Assembly (NCBI RefSeq): GCF_017873175.1 | Contig: NZ_JAGGJW010000003.1 | Coordinates: forward strand, 408,392 to 472,391 | Source of the DNA: Neorhizobium petrolearium | GTDB lineage: Bacteria > Pseudomonadota > Alphaproteobacteria > Rhizobiales > Rhizobiaceae | DNA: 64,000 bases | Direction: 5' to 3' | Shown: piece after piece, positions 26,389 through 35,922 of the stretch | How positions within the stretch are numbered: the first letter of the stretch is position 1 | Layout of the letters: the number at the start of each line of letters is the position of its first letter | The notes under the pieces: model-generated | Seen by the model: the letters and a program-made list of their open reading frames with translations, nothing else | Databases searched by the model: none | Told to the model about the DNA's origin: nothing | Position numbers and translations under genes: made by a program

Positions 26389-27411
26389 ATGCAAACCGTC
26401 ATGATCGAAAGGCCGGGGGGGCCTGAAGTTCTTCGGATCGTCGAACAGCCGCGCCCCCTGCCAAAGGCCGGGGAGGTTCTGATCCGTGTCGTGGCTGCCG
26501 GGGTCAACCGCCCCGATATCCAGCAACGGCGGGGTCTCTATCCACCCCCGCCGAACGCCTCCGAAATCCCGGGCCTCGATGTTGCCGGCATCATCGATGA
26601 GGTGGGCGAAGGCGTTGGCAGGCAACACGTTGGCAACCCCGTCTGCGCGCTCGTCAACGGCGGAGGATATGCAGAGTTTTGCACCGTCCCGGCTGTGCAA
26701 TGCATGCCTATTCCAAACGGTTTGAGCTTCATAGAGGGAGCGTCGCTCCCGGAAGTCTTCTTCACGGCCTGGAATAATCTGATCTGGCTTGCTAGGCTGG
26801 AGCTTGGAGAGACGCTGCTGATCCACGGCGGTACGAGCGGGGTCGGAATGGCCGGCATCCAGATCGCCAGACATCTTCGCGGTGCTACGGTTTTTGCCAC
26901 TGCCGGCACCGAGGAGAAGCGGGCCGTCTGCAAGGCCATCGGCGCCCAAGCAGCCGTCGATTACCGCGGCGCCTGGGACGAGGGCATCCGGGCGTCAACG
27001 GGTGGCGAGGGCGTTGATGTCATCCTGGACGGCCAGGCCGGGGCCAACACGCAGCGCCAGTTGGATCTGCTGAAATACGACGGTCGGCTCGTCTTCATCG
27101 CCAGCCATCAAGGCAGTACAGCCGAGGTGAATATCCGCACGCTCGTGCGCCGCCGATTGACGATAACCGGATCGACGCTCCGGCCACGCCCTCCTGCCTA
27201 CAAGGGGCGGCTCGCCAGAGAACTGGTCGACCATGTCTGGCCGCTGTTTGAGGATGGGCGCATCACGACCCGCATCCACAAAGTCGTTCCATTCACCGAA
27301 GTGCAGGAAGCCCATCATATCCTGGACGAAAACCAGCAGATCGGCAAAGTGATCCTGGCTGTGGACCCGGCGCTTGCCGCAATCGTACCCTCGTCCGGCA
27401 AGCGATTTTGA
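26389..27411 (+). CDS. NAD(P)H-quinone oxidoreductase, PIG3/QOR-like zinc-less MDR family
   Basis: 340 aa. N-terminal GroES-like half with GVNRPDIQQRRGLYPPPP, very characteristic of the PIG3 branch of medium-chain reductases; Rossmann motif HGGTSGVGMAGIQIA in the middle. No structural or catalytic zinc cysteines are seen, so it should be an NADPH-dependent reductase of quinones or enones. Probably co-transcribed with the DUF6282-like gene. Confidence 0.88.
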   Translation: MQTVMIERPGGPEVLRIVEQPRPLPKAGEVLIRVVAAGVNRPDIQQRRGLYPPPPNASEIPGLDVAGIIDEVGEGVGRQHVGNPVCALVNGGGYAEFCTVPAVQCMPIPNGLSFIEGASLPEVFFTAWNNLIWLARLELGETLLIHGGTSGVGMAGIQIARHLRGATVFATAGTEEKRAVCKAIGAQAAVDYRGAWDEGIRASTGGEGVDVILDGQAGANTQRQLDLLKYDGRLVFIASHQGSTAEVNIRTLVRRRLTITGSTLRPRPPAYKGRLARELVDHVWPLFEDGRITTRIHKVVPFTEVQEAHHILDENQQIGKVILAVDPALAAIVPSSGKRF

Positions 27412-27463
27412 TGTTCAAGGTGATAGCCGCCGACATTCGTGGCGAAAGCCGGCCGCAATCTCT

Positions 27464-28375
27464 TTAACGATGGGGCATTGGATAATCATTCTCGTTGAGC
27501 ACCCAACCCGGCTTTTCTGAAAAATCCATGCGGGGCGGGGCGAAGATATCAACCAGTTGGTTGACACCTGGTCCTTCGGCGGTGGTCGTATGGATGGCCG
27601 GCGGCGGAATGACGCAGATCGAGGGCGACTCGCAATAGAGATGTTCGTCCTCGCGCCAGATGTTCATGTTCGTCGTCCACGGCCAGCGCAGATGATGCGT
27701 GAAGGTACCGCTCAGTGCCAGGGAGCACTGCTCGAAATCGTCGTGATGATGCGGTGAGACCTTATCCCGCTCTCGCGGGCCGATACGCGGCACGAGGTAG
27801 TTGATCATGAATGTCGTGCAGCGGTAGATTCGGCCGAACCGTGAAGGATCGTCCGGGACGTCCAGGGTATACCATTTCAGCTTGAGGCCGCCGGGCGGTT
27901 CGGGCCAGGCTTCGAACGGTGGCACATTGGGATGCGGCCCGCGATACGCATCAGCATTCGAGGCGGCCTCCGCCACATCCGTCGACTTCGGCGTGAAGAA
28001 CCGGACGATGCTGCCGGCGGTCAGCATCCGGATGGAGCTCTTGCCGGGCGGCACGAAGGCGACCGAATAGCCGGGCACGGTCGCAGTACCCTCAGCGGTG
28101 GTGATTTCGACCGAAGTCTCCTTGTCCGGAATGATAACGGCATATTCGTCGGGCTGCGCGTCGCGGGAGAAGGCGCCGCCTTCCTTGCCTTTGGTATAGG
28201 CGACGACGAAGTTCTGGCCTCGACTGATCCAGGTATCTCCGTTGGCGTCCGTGATTTGGGGCTTTTCCTTATAGAACAGCCCCATCTGCGAACCAAAATA
28301 ACTGCTGTGGACCCTGGCGCCCGCCGGCTTCGCATTGCCCTGCAGGCTGGATCGTGGGTCGTTCCGATCGTACAT
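27464..28375 (-). CDS. Two-cupin-domain protein of unknown function
   Basis: 303 aa. The second cupin has an obvious metal-binding set, SPHHHDDFEQCSLALSG followed by a later IHTT histidine; the first cupin (about residues 60-130) lacks clear histidines and includes PGYSVAFVPPGKSS. Bicupins of this type may be dioxygenases, isomerases or metal-dependent lyases; function not recognised. GGAGGAACGG precedes the ATG. It lies downstream of the BKACE gene on the same strand (85-base gap), so the two may share a transcript and pathway. Confidence 0.75.
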   Translation of the reverse strand: MYDRNDPRSSLQGNAKPAGARVHSSYFGSQMGLFYKEKPQITDANGDTWISRGQNFVVAYTKGKEGGAFSRDAQPDEYAVIIPDKETSVEITTAEGTATVPGYSVAFVPPGKSSIRMLTAGSIVRFFTPKSTDVAEAASNADAYRGPHPNVPPFEAWPEPPGGLKLKWYTLDVPDDPSRFGRIYRCTTFMINYLVPRIGPRERDKVSPHHHDDFEQCSLALSGTFTHHLRWPWTTNMNIWREDEHLYCESPSICVIPPPAIHTTTAEGPGVNQLVDIFAPPRMDFSEKPGWVLNENDYPMPHR

Positions 28376-28460
28376 CCGTTCCTCCGCTTGTCTTTGTCGA
28401 AATGTCGGTAGAGCTCAAAGCCGCAGGCCGGGCGCGCGGGTGAGCCGCTGCCCACTCCCC

Positions 28461-29354
28461 CTAGCCGGCCCTGGGAGCCTGTTTCTTCAGTCCTAGGATT
28501 TCGCGCGCCTCGCCCGGGGTTGCGATGGTGCCGCCGAGTTCCTTCAGGATGCGCACGGCCTTCCTGACGAGCACGGTATTGCTTTCGGCGAGCACGCCTT
28601 TTTCGAGATAGATATTGTCCTCCAGCCCGACCCTGACGTGGCCGCCCAGAAGCCAGGCCTGCGCGAGCATGGGAAACTCCCAGCGCCCGACGCCGAAAGC
28701 CGCCCAGCGCGAGCCTGCCGGAAGCAGCGATCGCATGTAGAGAAGCGTCTCGGGCGTGGCGATCGCGCCGTAACGGACGCCGAGCACGATCTGGAAGAGC
28801 GCCGGCGCATCAAGCCGCCCTTCCTGAATGAAATGGTTGGCGAGCTGGATATCGCCGGTATCGAAGACTTCGAGCTCGGGCAGGACGCCTGAATCGCGAA
28901 TAATATCCGCCATGACTGCGAGATTGCGCGGCGTATTGATGACCACTGACGAGCCGGAATACATCGTGTTGAAGTCGAGGCTGCAGATTTCGGGCCTCAG
29001 GGCCGCGATATGCTCGACGCGGCGCGCCGGCGGCATGAGCGTCGTGCCCGGTGCAGCGACGCTCGGATCGTGGTCGCTGGGGATGAAGCGACCGCCGGGG
29101 CCGGTGGTGAGATTGATGATGACATCCTCTTCGGCAGCGCGCAGGCGTTCGACGACCTCCCGGTAATGCGCCAATTCCATGCTCGGGCGCCCATCTGGAT
29201 GCCTGACGTGGATGTGGACGATCGCTGCACCGGCGCGCGCCGCATCCAAACAGGCATCGGCGATCTGTTCCGGCGTTATCGGCAGATAGGGTGTCTGGGA
29301 GGGGCTCGTTATATTGCCGGTGACGGCACAGCTGATAATCGTTGGATTGGCCAA
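28461..29354 (-). CDS. BKACE family (DUF849) beta-keto acid cleavage enzyme
   Basis: 297 aa. The zinc-binding VHIHVRHPDG strand, LTTGPGG and LDFNTMYSG segments and the late GHVRVGLEDN stretch are diagnostic of the beta-keto acid cleavage enzymes, which use acetyl-CoA to split a beta-keto acid into acetoacetate and a CoA ester. The start is a TTG; the family's usual N-terminus (ANPTIISCAVTG) begins exactly there, and AAGGA lies upstream. Divergent from the aldolase gene. Suggests that the local pathway ends in a beta-keto acid. Confidence 0.9.
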   Translation of the reverse strand: MANPTIISCAVTGNITSPSQTPYLPITPEQIADACLDAARAGAAIVHIHVRHPDGRPSMELAHYREVVERLRAAEEDVIINLTTGPGGRFIPSDHDPSVAAPGTTLMPPARRVEHIAALRPEICSLDFNTMYSGSSVVINTPRNLAVMADIIRDSGVLPELEVFDTGDIQLANHFIQEGRLDAPALFQIVLGVRYGAIATPETLLYMRSLLPAGSRWAAFGVGRWEFPMLAQAWLLGGHVRVGLEDNIYLEKGVLAESNTVLVRKAVRILKELGGTIATPGEAREILGLKKQAPRAG

Positions 29355-29456
29355 AGCTCTCGTTTTCCTTATTGAGCGCGGTCAGAGCTGACCTCACGCT
29401 GTCATGAAGCTCTGGCTCGCATCCAACGTCGGGGACCTCAATCGTTATCACCGGCC

Positions 29457-29473
29457 GTTTCGCGGAAAGAAAC
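29457..29473. promoter_or_regulatory. Putative operator, GTTTC-N7-GAAAC, copy A
   Basis: Perfect inverted repeat (extendable by a C/G pair) in the 218-base divergent region between the BKACE and aldolase genes. It matches copy B at 14 of 17 positions and shares TTTC-N7-GAAA with the palindrome at the IclR promoter. Confidence 0.55.
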
Positions 29474-29490
29474 GCAAGTTGAAGGGCGGT

Positions 29491-29507
29491 GTTTCGCAGC
29501 GAGAAAC
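29491..29507. promoter_or_regulatory. Putative operator, GTTTC-N7-GAAAC, copy B
   Basis: Second copy, 34 bases from copy A (same face spacing of roughly three turns). Sequence GTTTCGCAGCGAGAAAC. Lies 66 bases upstream of the aldolase start. Confidence 0.55.
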
Positions 29508-29572
29508 GTCGCGGCAATTGGCTTCGTGCTCTGCGAAGGAGCCGCTACGAACGGCTAACGAAAGGCAGCCAT

Positions 29573-30346
29573 ATGACAGAACAGCGTCCCGACTTCACGA
29601 CATTCCGCGAACGATTACTGACGCGCCAGCGAATGTTCGGCACATTCCTCAAGCTCCCGACGACGCAGGTCATCGAGATTCTCGGAACGATCGGATACGA
29701 TTTTGTCGTCATCGATCAGGAGCATGCGCCGCTCGATCGCAACATCACGGACCTTATGATTTTTGCCGCGAGGGCCTCCAACATCACACCTCTGGTCCGT
29801 GTCGGCGAATTCACGGATGCGAACATTCTATCCGCGCTCGACTGCGGCGCGATGGGCATCATGGTTCCCCACGTGACCACCGTGGAAAAAGCACAGGCAA
29901 TAGCCCGCAGTTGCCGTTATGCGGGCGGCAATCGCGGTTTTGCGGGACTGACTCGGGCCGGCATGTGGGGCAGCGTTGGCGGCATCCGCCATATGGCTCA
30001 GCAGGACCGCCAGATTGCCTGCATCGCCATGATCGAGGATGTCGAAGCGGTCGATCGCGCCGAGGAGATTGCCGCAGTGGATGGTATCGACGCCCTATTC
30101 ATCGGTCGGGGCGACCTGACCGCATCCTTTGGCGACGACCCGCAGGCACAGGCCAGGGTCGCCGAAATCAGCAGGAAGGTTGCCGCTGCGGCCCAAAAGG
30201 CCAACGTCCCGCTGCTGATGCTGCCTACCAGCAAGGCCGATTTTGCCTTTGCAAAGGAACTCGGCGCCTCGGCTATGCTTCTGTCCAGCGACCACGGCTT
30301 CATCCGCTCGGCAGCGAGTGCAACCCTCGCCGATTATTCCGATTGA
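29573..30346 (+). CDS. HpcH/HpaI family aldolase
   Basis: 257 aa from the ATG at 29573, where the usual family N-terminus begins (RQRMFGTFLKLPTTQVIEIL); a frame extension upstream runs into the operators. Class II metal-dependent aldolase signatures: VIDQEHAPLD (catalytic histidine), the LTRAGMWG arginine, and the metal-binding glutamate/aspartate pair in MIEDVEAV and FIGRGDLTASFG. Such enzymes split 4-hydroxy-2-oxo acids to pyruvate plus an aldehyde. Two palindromes upstream imply regulation with the rest of the cluster. Confidence 0.9.
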   Translation: MTEQRPDFTTFRERLLTRQRMFGTFLKLPTTQVIEILGTIGYDFVVIDQEHAPLDRNITDLMIFAARASNITPLVRVGEFTDANILSALDCGAMGIMVPHVTTVEKAQAIARSCRYAGGNRGFAGLTRAGMWGSVGGIRHMAQQDRQIACIAMIEDVEAVDRAEEIAAVDGIDALFIGRGDLTASFGDDPQAQARVAEISRKVAAAAQKANVPLLMLPTSKADFAFAKELGASAMLLSSDHGFIRSAASATLADYSD

Positions 30347-30521
30347 GAAAGTCAGCGGTTGCTTACGCACTGAACCGTCGGGGTCTTGCCCGTGGCGATC
30401 CGTCAGATTTGCTGACATGATCGTGTGCAAGAGAAACCACTGGCGTGGAACCATATAATCACATCAAACTGTAGAAGGCTTCGGTTGCCGCGGGAATGCG
30501 GGAAGTCTGTCGGGGAGAAAC

Positions 30522-31283
30522 ATGACTGCCATCGAAATTCCGGAGTTGACGATCCCGAAAGTGGCCCTCGTCACCGGTGGAAACAGCGGGATCGGACGGG
30601 CGATTGCCGCGCGCCTCGCCAGCATGGGTACAACCATCGTGGTTGGCTATAACAGCCGCCGCGAGATGGCGGATGAGGTCGTGGGCGCGCTTCAAGGCAG
30701 CGGGCATTTCGCCATAAGTATCGCCATCGATGACGCAACCTCCGTCGCCGCTGCCGCCGCCGTGGTCAGTGAACGGTTCGACGGTCTTGACGCCTTGATC
30801 AATTGCGGCGGTGCGACAACACCCGTCGCCGCCAATGATCTCGATGCTCTGACCGATGAAATTTTCGACCGTGCCGTCGCGATAAATTTAAGAGGCCCCT
30901 TTGCCATGGTTCGCGCTTTCCGTCCGCTGCTTGAACGCAGAGACAGTGCGGTCATCGTCAACATTTCCTCCATTGCCGCGCGGACAGGTGTCGGAAGCAG
31001 CCTTGCCTATGTCGCGGCAAAAGGCGGGTTGGATGCGCTTACCATAGCACTTGCCAAGGTGCTGGCACCGAAAATCCGCGTCTTCTCCGTTTCACCCGCC
31101 GGTGTCGATACGGATTTCGTTCCGCATCGTACCCGTGACCAACTCCAGAAAACCGCAGAAAGACTTCCTCTCGGAAAAGTCACGATCCCCGACGACGTCG
31201 CACGGGCGGTGATCGCCTGTATCGTCAACCTCACCAGCTCGACCGGTATCGTCGTTCCGGTAGACGAGGGCCGTCACCTCTAG
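30522..31283 (+). CDS. Short-chain dehydrogenase/reductase
   Basis: 253 aa classical SDR. Cofactor motif TGGNSGIGRA, structural NCGG, catalytic serine in IVNISSIAA and Y-x3-K in AYVAAKGG, then the SPAGVDTDF segment. The C-terminal end lacks the usual GGxxA ending but is otherwise full length. CGGGGAGAAAC precedes the ATG. It is 175 bases after the aldolase gene; a common pathway is likely but a separate promoter is possible. Confidence 0.9.
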   Translation: MTAIEIPELTIPKVALVTGGNSGIGRAIAARLASMGTTIVVGYNSRREMADEVVGALQGSGHFAISIAIDDATSVAAAAAVVSERFDGLDALINCGGATTPVAANDLDALTDEIFDRAVAINLRGPFAMVRAFRPLLERRDSAVIVNISSIAARTGVGSSLAYVAAKGGLDALTIALAKVLAPKIRVFSVSPAGVDTDFVPHRTRDQLQKTAERLPLGKVTIPDDVARAVIACIVNLTSSTGIVVPVDEGRHL

Positions 31284-31348
31284 CAATTGAAGGACGCAAT
31301 CTCTCACGTCGTTCGGATCAAGCTCCGGTCGCAGCTTCGCGCCTTGCT

Positions 31349-31363
31349 CTTCGTCTGACGAAA
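31349..31363. promoter_or_regulatory. Weak match to the TTTC-N7-GAAA operator upstream of tctB
   Basis: CTTCGTCTGACGAAA, with a perfect TTCGT-CTG-ACGAA core, one base off the cluster's operator pattern. Lies 165 bases before tctB. May be a further site for the IclR regulator, or chance. Confidence 0.3.
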
Positions 31364-31528
31364 CATACTCATTTACCAGGTTGTCAGCATAGGGCAGTCC
31401 TGAATTGATAGTGACATGGACAACTTGCGACGTTTCTTACGAGCATTCGGCCCCTTGCCGAGCGAATCTTCTGACGCCGAGTTGTGATAGAATGATCACT
31501 TCTTCTTATGGTGTCGGGAGGACCTCGG

Positions 31529-31990
31529 ATGAAGCTAAGCCAAGACGTTTTGCTTGGGCTCTTTTTTTCAGTCATCGGTGCCGTGTCGGCATGGATCGCG
31601 TGGAGCTATCCCTTCGGCACTTCCAGTCGGATGGGACCCGGCTATTTTCCAATCATCGTCTCGAGCCTGCTCTTGTTTACAGGCCTTCTCGTTCTCCTTC
31701 GCGCGCGGTTGGCCGGATCCCAGCCGATACCGACGATCCGGTGGAGGCCGCTCGTTCTCGTGCCGGTTGCGATCCTGATTTTCGGCCTGACGATGGAGAA
31801 CCTCGGGCTGCCGCTTGCCGTCCTCCTGCTAGTGATCTTAAGCGCTGCGGCGAGCGTCAAATTCCGGCTCGATTGGAAAGCCTTCGTAGGTTCTCTCGTC
31901 TTTGCGGGACTCTGCTCCGTTATCTTCGTCGAACTGCTCGGCCTCCCCATACCAATCATCGGGAACTGGCTGCAGGGTCTTGGTTTCTAG
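31529..31990 (+). CDS. tctB: Tripartite tricarboxylate transporter small membrane subunit, TctB-like
   Basis: 153 aa from the ATG at 31529 with GGGAGGACC upstream. Four hydrophobic segments and the family's MGPGYFPIIVS motif after the first helix. Forms the inner-membrane complex with TctA, 18 bases downstream. Substrates of this transporter class are mostly di- and tricarboxylates and aromatic acids. Confidence 0.9.
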   Translation: MKLSQDVLLGLFFSVIGAVSAWIAWSYPFGTSSRMGPGYFPIIVSSLLLFTGLLVLLRARLAGSQPIPTIRWRPLVLVPVAILIFGLTMENLGLPLAVLLLVILSAAASVKFRLDWKAFVGSLVFAGLCSVIFVELLGLPIPIIGNWLQGLGF

Positions 31991-32008
31991 TCGGTTCACG
32001 GGTTTGAC

Positions 32009-33514
32009 ATGGATATATTCAACGGACTTCTTCTTGGCCTTTCGACTGCAACCACGCTATCGAACTTCGCCTATTGTTTTGTCGGCGTCCTTCTCGGCAC
32101 CGCAGTCGGCGTTCTGCCCGGTCTGGGGCCGATCGCGACCATTTCGATGCTCCTGCCCTTTACGTTCGGACTGCCGGTGGATACGGCGCTGATCATGCTC
32201 GCGGGCATCTTCTATGGCTCGCAATACGGAGGCTCCACCACGGCCATTCTGATGAACCTCCCCGGGGAGGCCTCGTCCGTCGTCACGACACTCGACGGCC
32301 ATGAAATGGCTAAACAGGGCAAGGCCGGGCGCGCATTGGCAGCCGCCGCGATCGGCAGTTTCTTCGCGGGCACCGTGGGCACACTTTTTATCGTGATATC
32401 GGCACCTCTGCTGGCAAGCCTTGCCCTTACCTTCGGGCCTGCGGAGTATTTCTCGCTTATCGTGCTCGGCCTTATCACCTCAATGGTGCTGGCCAGCGGA
32501 TCGTTGCTGACGGCTTTTGGCATGGCGCTGTTCGGCGTCATTCTCGGCCTGATAGGAACCGACGTCAATTCAGGTGCCGCGCGCTATACATTTGGCACGC
32601 CCTATCTCCTCGACGGGCTGGATTTCGTCATCGTCGCCACGGGCATATTCGGCCTCGGCGACGTTCTCGCCAACCTGGAGAATGAACACAAACGGATAGC
32701 CAGCGTGACGCACGTCACCAGCTTGTTCCCGACCCGCGAGGACTGGCGCCGGATGTCCATGCCGATCTTGCGCGGCACCGGCATCGGGGTGCTGCTGGGC
32801 GTGTTGCCGGGCGCCGGCGTCTTGCTTGCATCCTTCTCAGCCTATGCGCTGGAGAAGAAGATCTCGCATCGCCCGGAGGAATTCGGTAGAGGCGCGATCG
32901 AAGGTGTCGCGGCACCCGAAGCAGCGAACAACGCCGCGGCGCAGACCTGTTTCATTCCGATGCTGACGCTCGGGCTTCCCGGAACCGCGACCATGGCCCT
33001 GATGATCGGAGCACTGGTCGTTCAGGGCGTCCAGCCGGGTCCGGATATCCTCTCTCAACAACCGGCACTGTTCTGGGGCCTTGTCGTGTCCATGTGGTTC
33101 GGCAACTTGATGCTGCTGTTCCTGAACCTTCCACTGGTCGGCTTGTGGGCAAAGCTGATCTCGGTACCCTACCATTTCCTGTTTCCGACGATCTGCGTCT
33201 TCATCGCAATCGGCGTCTACAGCATCAACAACAGCGTCTTCGACGTATACATGATGGCCTTGTTCGGCGTGCTGGGATACTTCTTCAAGAAAACAGGAGC
33301 GGAACCCGCGCCTCTGATCCTGGCCATGATCCTCGGCCCGATGGCTGAAGAGTATCTGCGTCGGGCACTTTTGATCTCCCATGGGGACGCAAGCGTCTTC
33401 TTCACAAGCCCCGTGAGTCTCGGGACGCTGACCGTCGCTGCCCTCCTGCTCCTGTCGATCGTGTCCCCACGCTTCCGAAAAGTGCGTGAGGAAGGGTTGC
33501 AGGAAGCCGACTGA
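32009..33514 (+). CDS. tctA: Tripartite tricarboxylate transporter large permease, TctA-like
   Basis: 501 aa, full length with about twelve hydrophobic segments. The signature [37 protein letters not shown] and [19 protein letters not shown] stretches are diagnostic. Starts 18 bases after tctB. The binding subunit (tctC) is not directly next but two genes downstream, with a SnoaL-like gene inserted. Confidence 0.93.
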   Translation: MDIFNGLLLGLSTATTLSNFAYCFVGVLLGTAVGVLPGLGPIATISMLLPFTFGLPVDTALIMLAGIFYGSQYGGSTTAILMNLPGEASSVVTTLDGHEMAKQGKAGRALAAAAIGSFFAGTVGTLFIVISAPLLASLALTFGPAEYFSLIVLGLITSMVLASGSLLTAFGMALFGVILGLIGTDVNSGAARYTFGTPYLLDGLDFVIVATGIFGLGDVLANLENEHKRIASVTHVTSLFPTREDWRRMSMPILRGTGIGVLLGVLPGAGVLLASFSAYALEKKISHRPEEFGRGAIEGVAAPEAANNAAAQTCFIPMLTLGLPGTATMALMIGALVVQGVQPGPDILSQQPALFWGLVVSMWFGNLMLLFLNLPLVGLWAKLISVPYHFLFPTICVFIAIGVYSINNSVFDVYMMALFGVLGYFFKKTGAEPAPLILAMILGPMAEEYLRRALLISHGDASVFFTSPVSLGTLTVAALLLLSIVSPRFRKVREEGLQEAD

Positions 33515-33601
33515 CGGACGGTTTTCAGTTCTCCGGCACCTTTTCTCATCGGCGGAGCCCAGCCCTTGACCGACGCACGAACCCAGCCCCAGGAGCAACC
33601 C

Positions 33602-34225
33602 ATGCAGCAGGACAGCAACAGTCGCCTTCAGGCCCTTCTTGATCGCGAAGAACTCTTCGATCTCGTGCGCCGTGAGCGCTTTGCACGCGATCAACGCCGT
33701 TTTGACGTCATGAGCGCGTGCTTCCATCGTAACGCCTATGTCCGCACGAGCTGGTATGACGGACGCGGAGGTGAGGCGTATGTGGACGCCACCCGCAAAT
33801 GGATGAGCACGACGGGCAACAGCAAGCACTGGGTGTTTCCTGCGTTCGCCCAAGTGGCCGGTGATCGGGCAACGGTGGAAAGCCCGGCGATGATCTTCAA
33901 CCGTGCGACGATGAGCGGCATCGAGGTTGATTTTCACGTCTTTTGCCGATTCTTCTCGCGCGCCGTACGGGAATCCGGGACCTGGAAGCTATTCAGCTTC
34001 GAGGTTCTGTTCGAGAGGGACGTTATGAAGCCCGTCAACCCATCCGAAGTGCTTCCTGTTGACTGGGTGCTCCTGTCGACGATGCGGCCGTCTTACAAGT
34101 TCCTGGCATATATCCAGCACACGCGAGGGGTGAAGGTTAGCCCCGACTTGCTGGGTGACGATCGGCAGGATCAGCTCGCCGCATTTCACGCGCGGGAAGA
34201 ACTATGGCTCGCGGGGGAGGACTGA
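33602..34225 (+). CDS. SnoaL/NTF2-like protein
   Basis: 207 aa from the ATG at 33602 (AGGAG seven bases upstream); an in-frame TTG 36 bases earlier is less likely. N-terminal SnoaL_4-like cone domain with ELFDLVRRERFARDQRRFD and the CFHRNAYVRTSWYDG stretch, as in ring-hydroxylating dioxygenase beta subunits and small cyclases or dehydratases. No alpha subunit is adjacent. Its place between the transporter genes suggests an enzymatic role in the same pathway. Confidence 0.75.
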   Translation: MQQDSNSRLQALLDREELFDLVRRERFARDQRRFDVMSACFHRNAYVRTSWYDGRGGEAYVDATRKWMSTTGNSKHWVFPAFAQVAGDRATVESPAMIFNRATMSGIEVDFHVFCRFFSRAVRESGTWKLFSFEVLFERDVMKPVNPSEVLPVDWVLLSTMRPSYKFLAYIQHTRGVKVSPDLLGDDRQDQLAAFHAREELWLAGED

Positions 34226-34361
34226 CAGCCGTTCGTGCATATGAAGGTGCTACCGTTTCAAGAGGCGGAATGACCATAGTCAGCAGTTCTTTGCAGAGAC
34301 CAGACAGGCTAAGTCTCGTCAGAATGAAGCTCGATCAAAACGAGCGGGAGGAGGAGTGAGG

Positions 34362-35336
34362 ATGAACAGACGTGAATTTATCGTGTTCGGGGGAACAGCC
34401 GCCGTGCTGGCTTCCAGCAAAATCGCGCTGGCTGATAAATGGCCGAGCAAATCGGTCATGGTAATCTCGGCCTACCCTCCGGGTGGCACAAGCGACATCG
34501 TCGCCCGTCTCGTGGCCGATCTCCTGACGGCAAAGTTCGGTCAGCAGTTCGTCATCGCGAACGTGGCCGGCGCGGCTGGCGCACTCGCAGGCGGCAAACT
34601 CGCACGCTCGGCGCCGGACGGCTACACAATCCTCGTCAGCGGCAGCGCGCCGATTGCCGCCAACAAGGTGGTGCAGGCGAACCTTGCCTACGATCCGCAG
34701 GTTGACTTCACCCCGATTACCGTCGTCGCGGAAAGCCCTGCATTGCTCACCGCAAGCTCCAATGCGCCCGCGAAGTCGCTTCAGGAGCTGATCTCCTATG
34801 CGAAAGCCAACCCTGGAAAGGTCAATATCGGAAATCCAGGCGCGGGGACCAAGGGCCATATCTGTGCTGCGATCATCAGTCTCCAGACCGGCGTGGAAAT
34901 CAACCACATCCCCTATAAGGGGTCGCCGCCGCTGCTGGCCGATCTGCTGGGAGGACATATCGACTTCGCGATCGATGCCCCGTCGAATTACCTTCCGCAC
35001 ATTAAGGGTGGAAAAATCCATGGGGTTGCCGTGACGTCGGCAAAACGCATCGGCGAGATACCTGAGGTGCAGACCGTCGCGGAACAGGGCCTTGACGGCT
35101 ACAATCAGGCCCTCTGGTTCGGCGCCGTCGGTCCGAAGGGCATGTCCCCGGAGATCGTGACCGCCATTCACCAGGCCATCAAGGAATGGAGCGATACACC
35201 CGCAGCAAAGGAAAAGCTGACATCGCTCGGCCTCACTCCCGTTGTCAATTCACCCGAGGAGATGCGTGGCTCGATCGAGCGCGAAATCGAGTCGATCAGA
35301 CCGCTGGTCGAAGCGGGACTTGTTCAGCCGAGCTGA
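34362..35336 (+). CDS. tctC: Tripartite tricarboxylate transporter substrate-binding protein, TctC/Bug family
   Basis: 324 aa. The ATG at 34362 follows GGAGGAGTGAGG; a GTG two codons before overlaps that site. Leader NRREF plus a hydrophobic core ending ALA suggests twin-arginine or Sec export. Bug-family marks: YPPGGTSDIVAR, the ANVAGAAGALAGGKLARS region and HIPYKGSPPLLADLLGG. It supplies substrate to TctAB. Followed by a strong terminator. Confidence 0.92.
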   Translation: MNRREFIVFGGTAAVLASSKIALADKWPSKSVMVISAYPPGGTSDIVARLVADLLTAKFGQQFVIANVAGAAGALAGGKLARSAPDGYTILVSGSAPIAANKVVQANLAYDPQVDFTPITVVAESPALLTASSNAPAKSLQELISYAKANPGKVNIGNPGAGTKGHICAAIISLQTGVEINHIPYKGSPPLLADLLGGHIDFAIDAPSNYLPHIKGGKIHGVAVTSAKRIGEIPEVQTVAEQGLDGYNQALWFGAVGPKGMSPEIVTAIHQAIKEWSDTPAAKEKLTSLGLTPVVNSPEEMRGSIEREIESIRPLVEAGLVQPS

Positions 35337-35360
35337 TTGCGACTTGATTGAGCGACAGAA

Positions 35361-35412
35361 GGCGGCCGGAACGGGAAGCCGGATGTCCGGCTCGGGGCCC
35401 GGCCGCCTTTTT
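35361..35412 (+). terminator. Rho-independent terminator after tctC
   Basis: GGCGGCCGG (35361..35369) pairs with CCGGCCGCC (35399..35407), followed directly by TTTTT. Inside the loop is a second hairpin AGCCGGA-TG-TCCGGCT (35377..35392). Ends the transporter transcript before the Mo-hydroxylase genes. Confidence 0.85.
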
Positions 35413-35442
35413 CTGCATACGGTATAGGAAAGACTGCATCGC

Positions 35443-35922
35443 ATGAGCAAAGCTCTAACCCTGACCGTCAATGGCCAAGACCATGACATCGACGTGCCCT
35501 TGACAACGCCTTTGCTGGACGTGCTGCGCAACCATCTGGGGCTAACGGGGAGCCGTTATGGCTGCGGCTTGGAGCAATGCGGCGCGTGCATGGTGCTGAT
35601 CGATGGCAGGGCTACCTATTCCTGCAGTCGCGAAGTCGGCACGCTCGCCGGCCGCGCCGTCACGACGGTCGAAGGTCTGGGCTCGGCGGCGGCGTTGCAT
35701 CCGCTTCAGCAGGCCTTTCTCGACGAACAGGCAGGACAATGCGGCTATTGCCTGTCAGGCATGCTTATCGCGGCAAAGGCCTTTCTCGACCAAAACCCCC
35801 AGCCGACCCGGTCCGAGGTCGCCGCTGCGCTGGATGCAAACCTCTGCCGCTGCGGATCGCATCCCCGCATCCTGCGTGCCGTGCTCAAGGCGGCGGCAAA
35901 GATACACCCGAAGGCGGCTTGA
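35443..35922 (+). CDS. iorA: 2Fe-2S subunit of isoquinoline 1-oxidoreductase-type Mo hydroxylase
   Basis: 159 aa. Two [2Fe-2S] clusters: GCGLEQCGACMVL with a following YSCS cysteine, and CGYCLSGM with CRCGSH. The CGS variant in the second motif (instead of CTGY) is typical of the IorA / nicotinate dehydrogenase small-subunit branch. Overlaps the large-subunit gene by one base (TGATG). Confidence 0.88.
   Translation: MSKALTLTVNGQDHDIDVPLTTPLLDVLRNHLGLTGSRYGCGLEQCGACMVLIDGRATYSCSREVGTLAGRAVTTVEGLGSAAALHPLQQAFLDEQAGQCGYCLSGMLIAAKAFLDQNPQPTRSEVAAALDANLCRCGSHPRILRAVLKAAAKIHPKAA

Noticed and set aside
34256..34270. Possible further operator TTTC-N7-GGAA before tctC
   Set aside because: One arm is mismatched and it is not a palindrome; likely chance, so not listed with the IclR sites.
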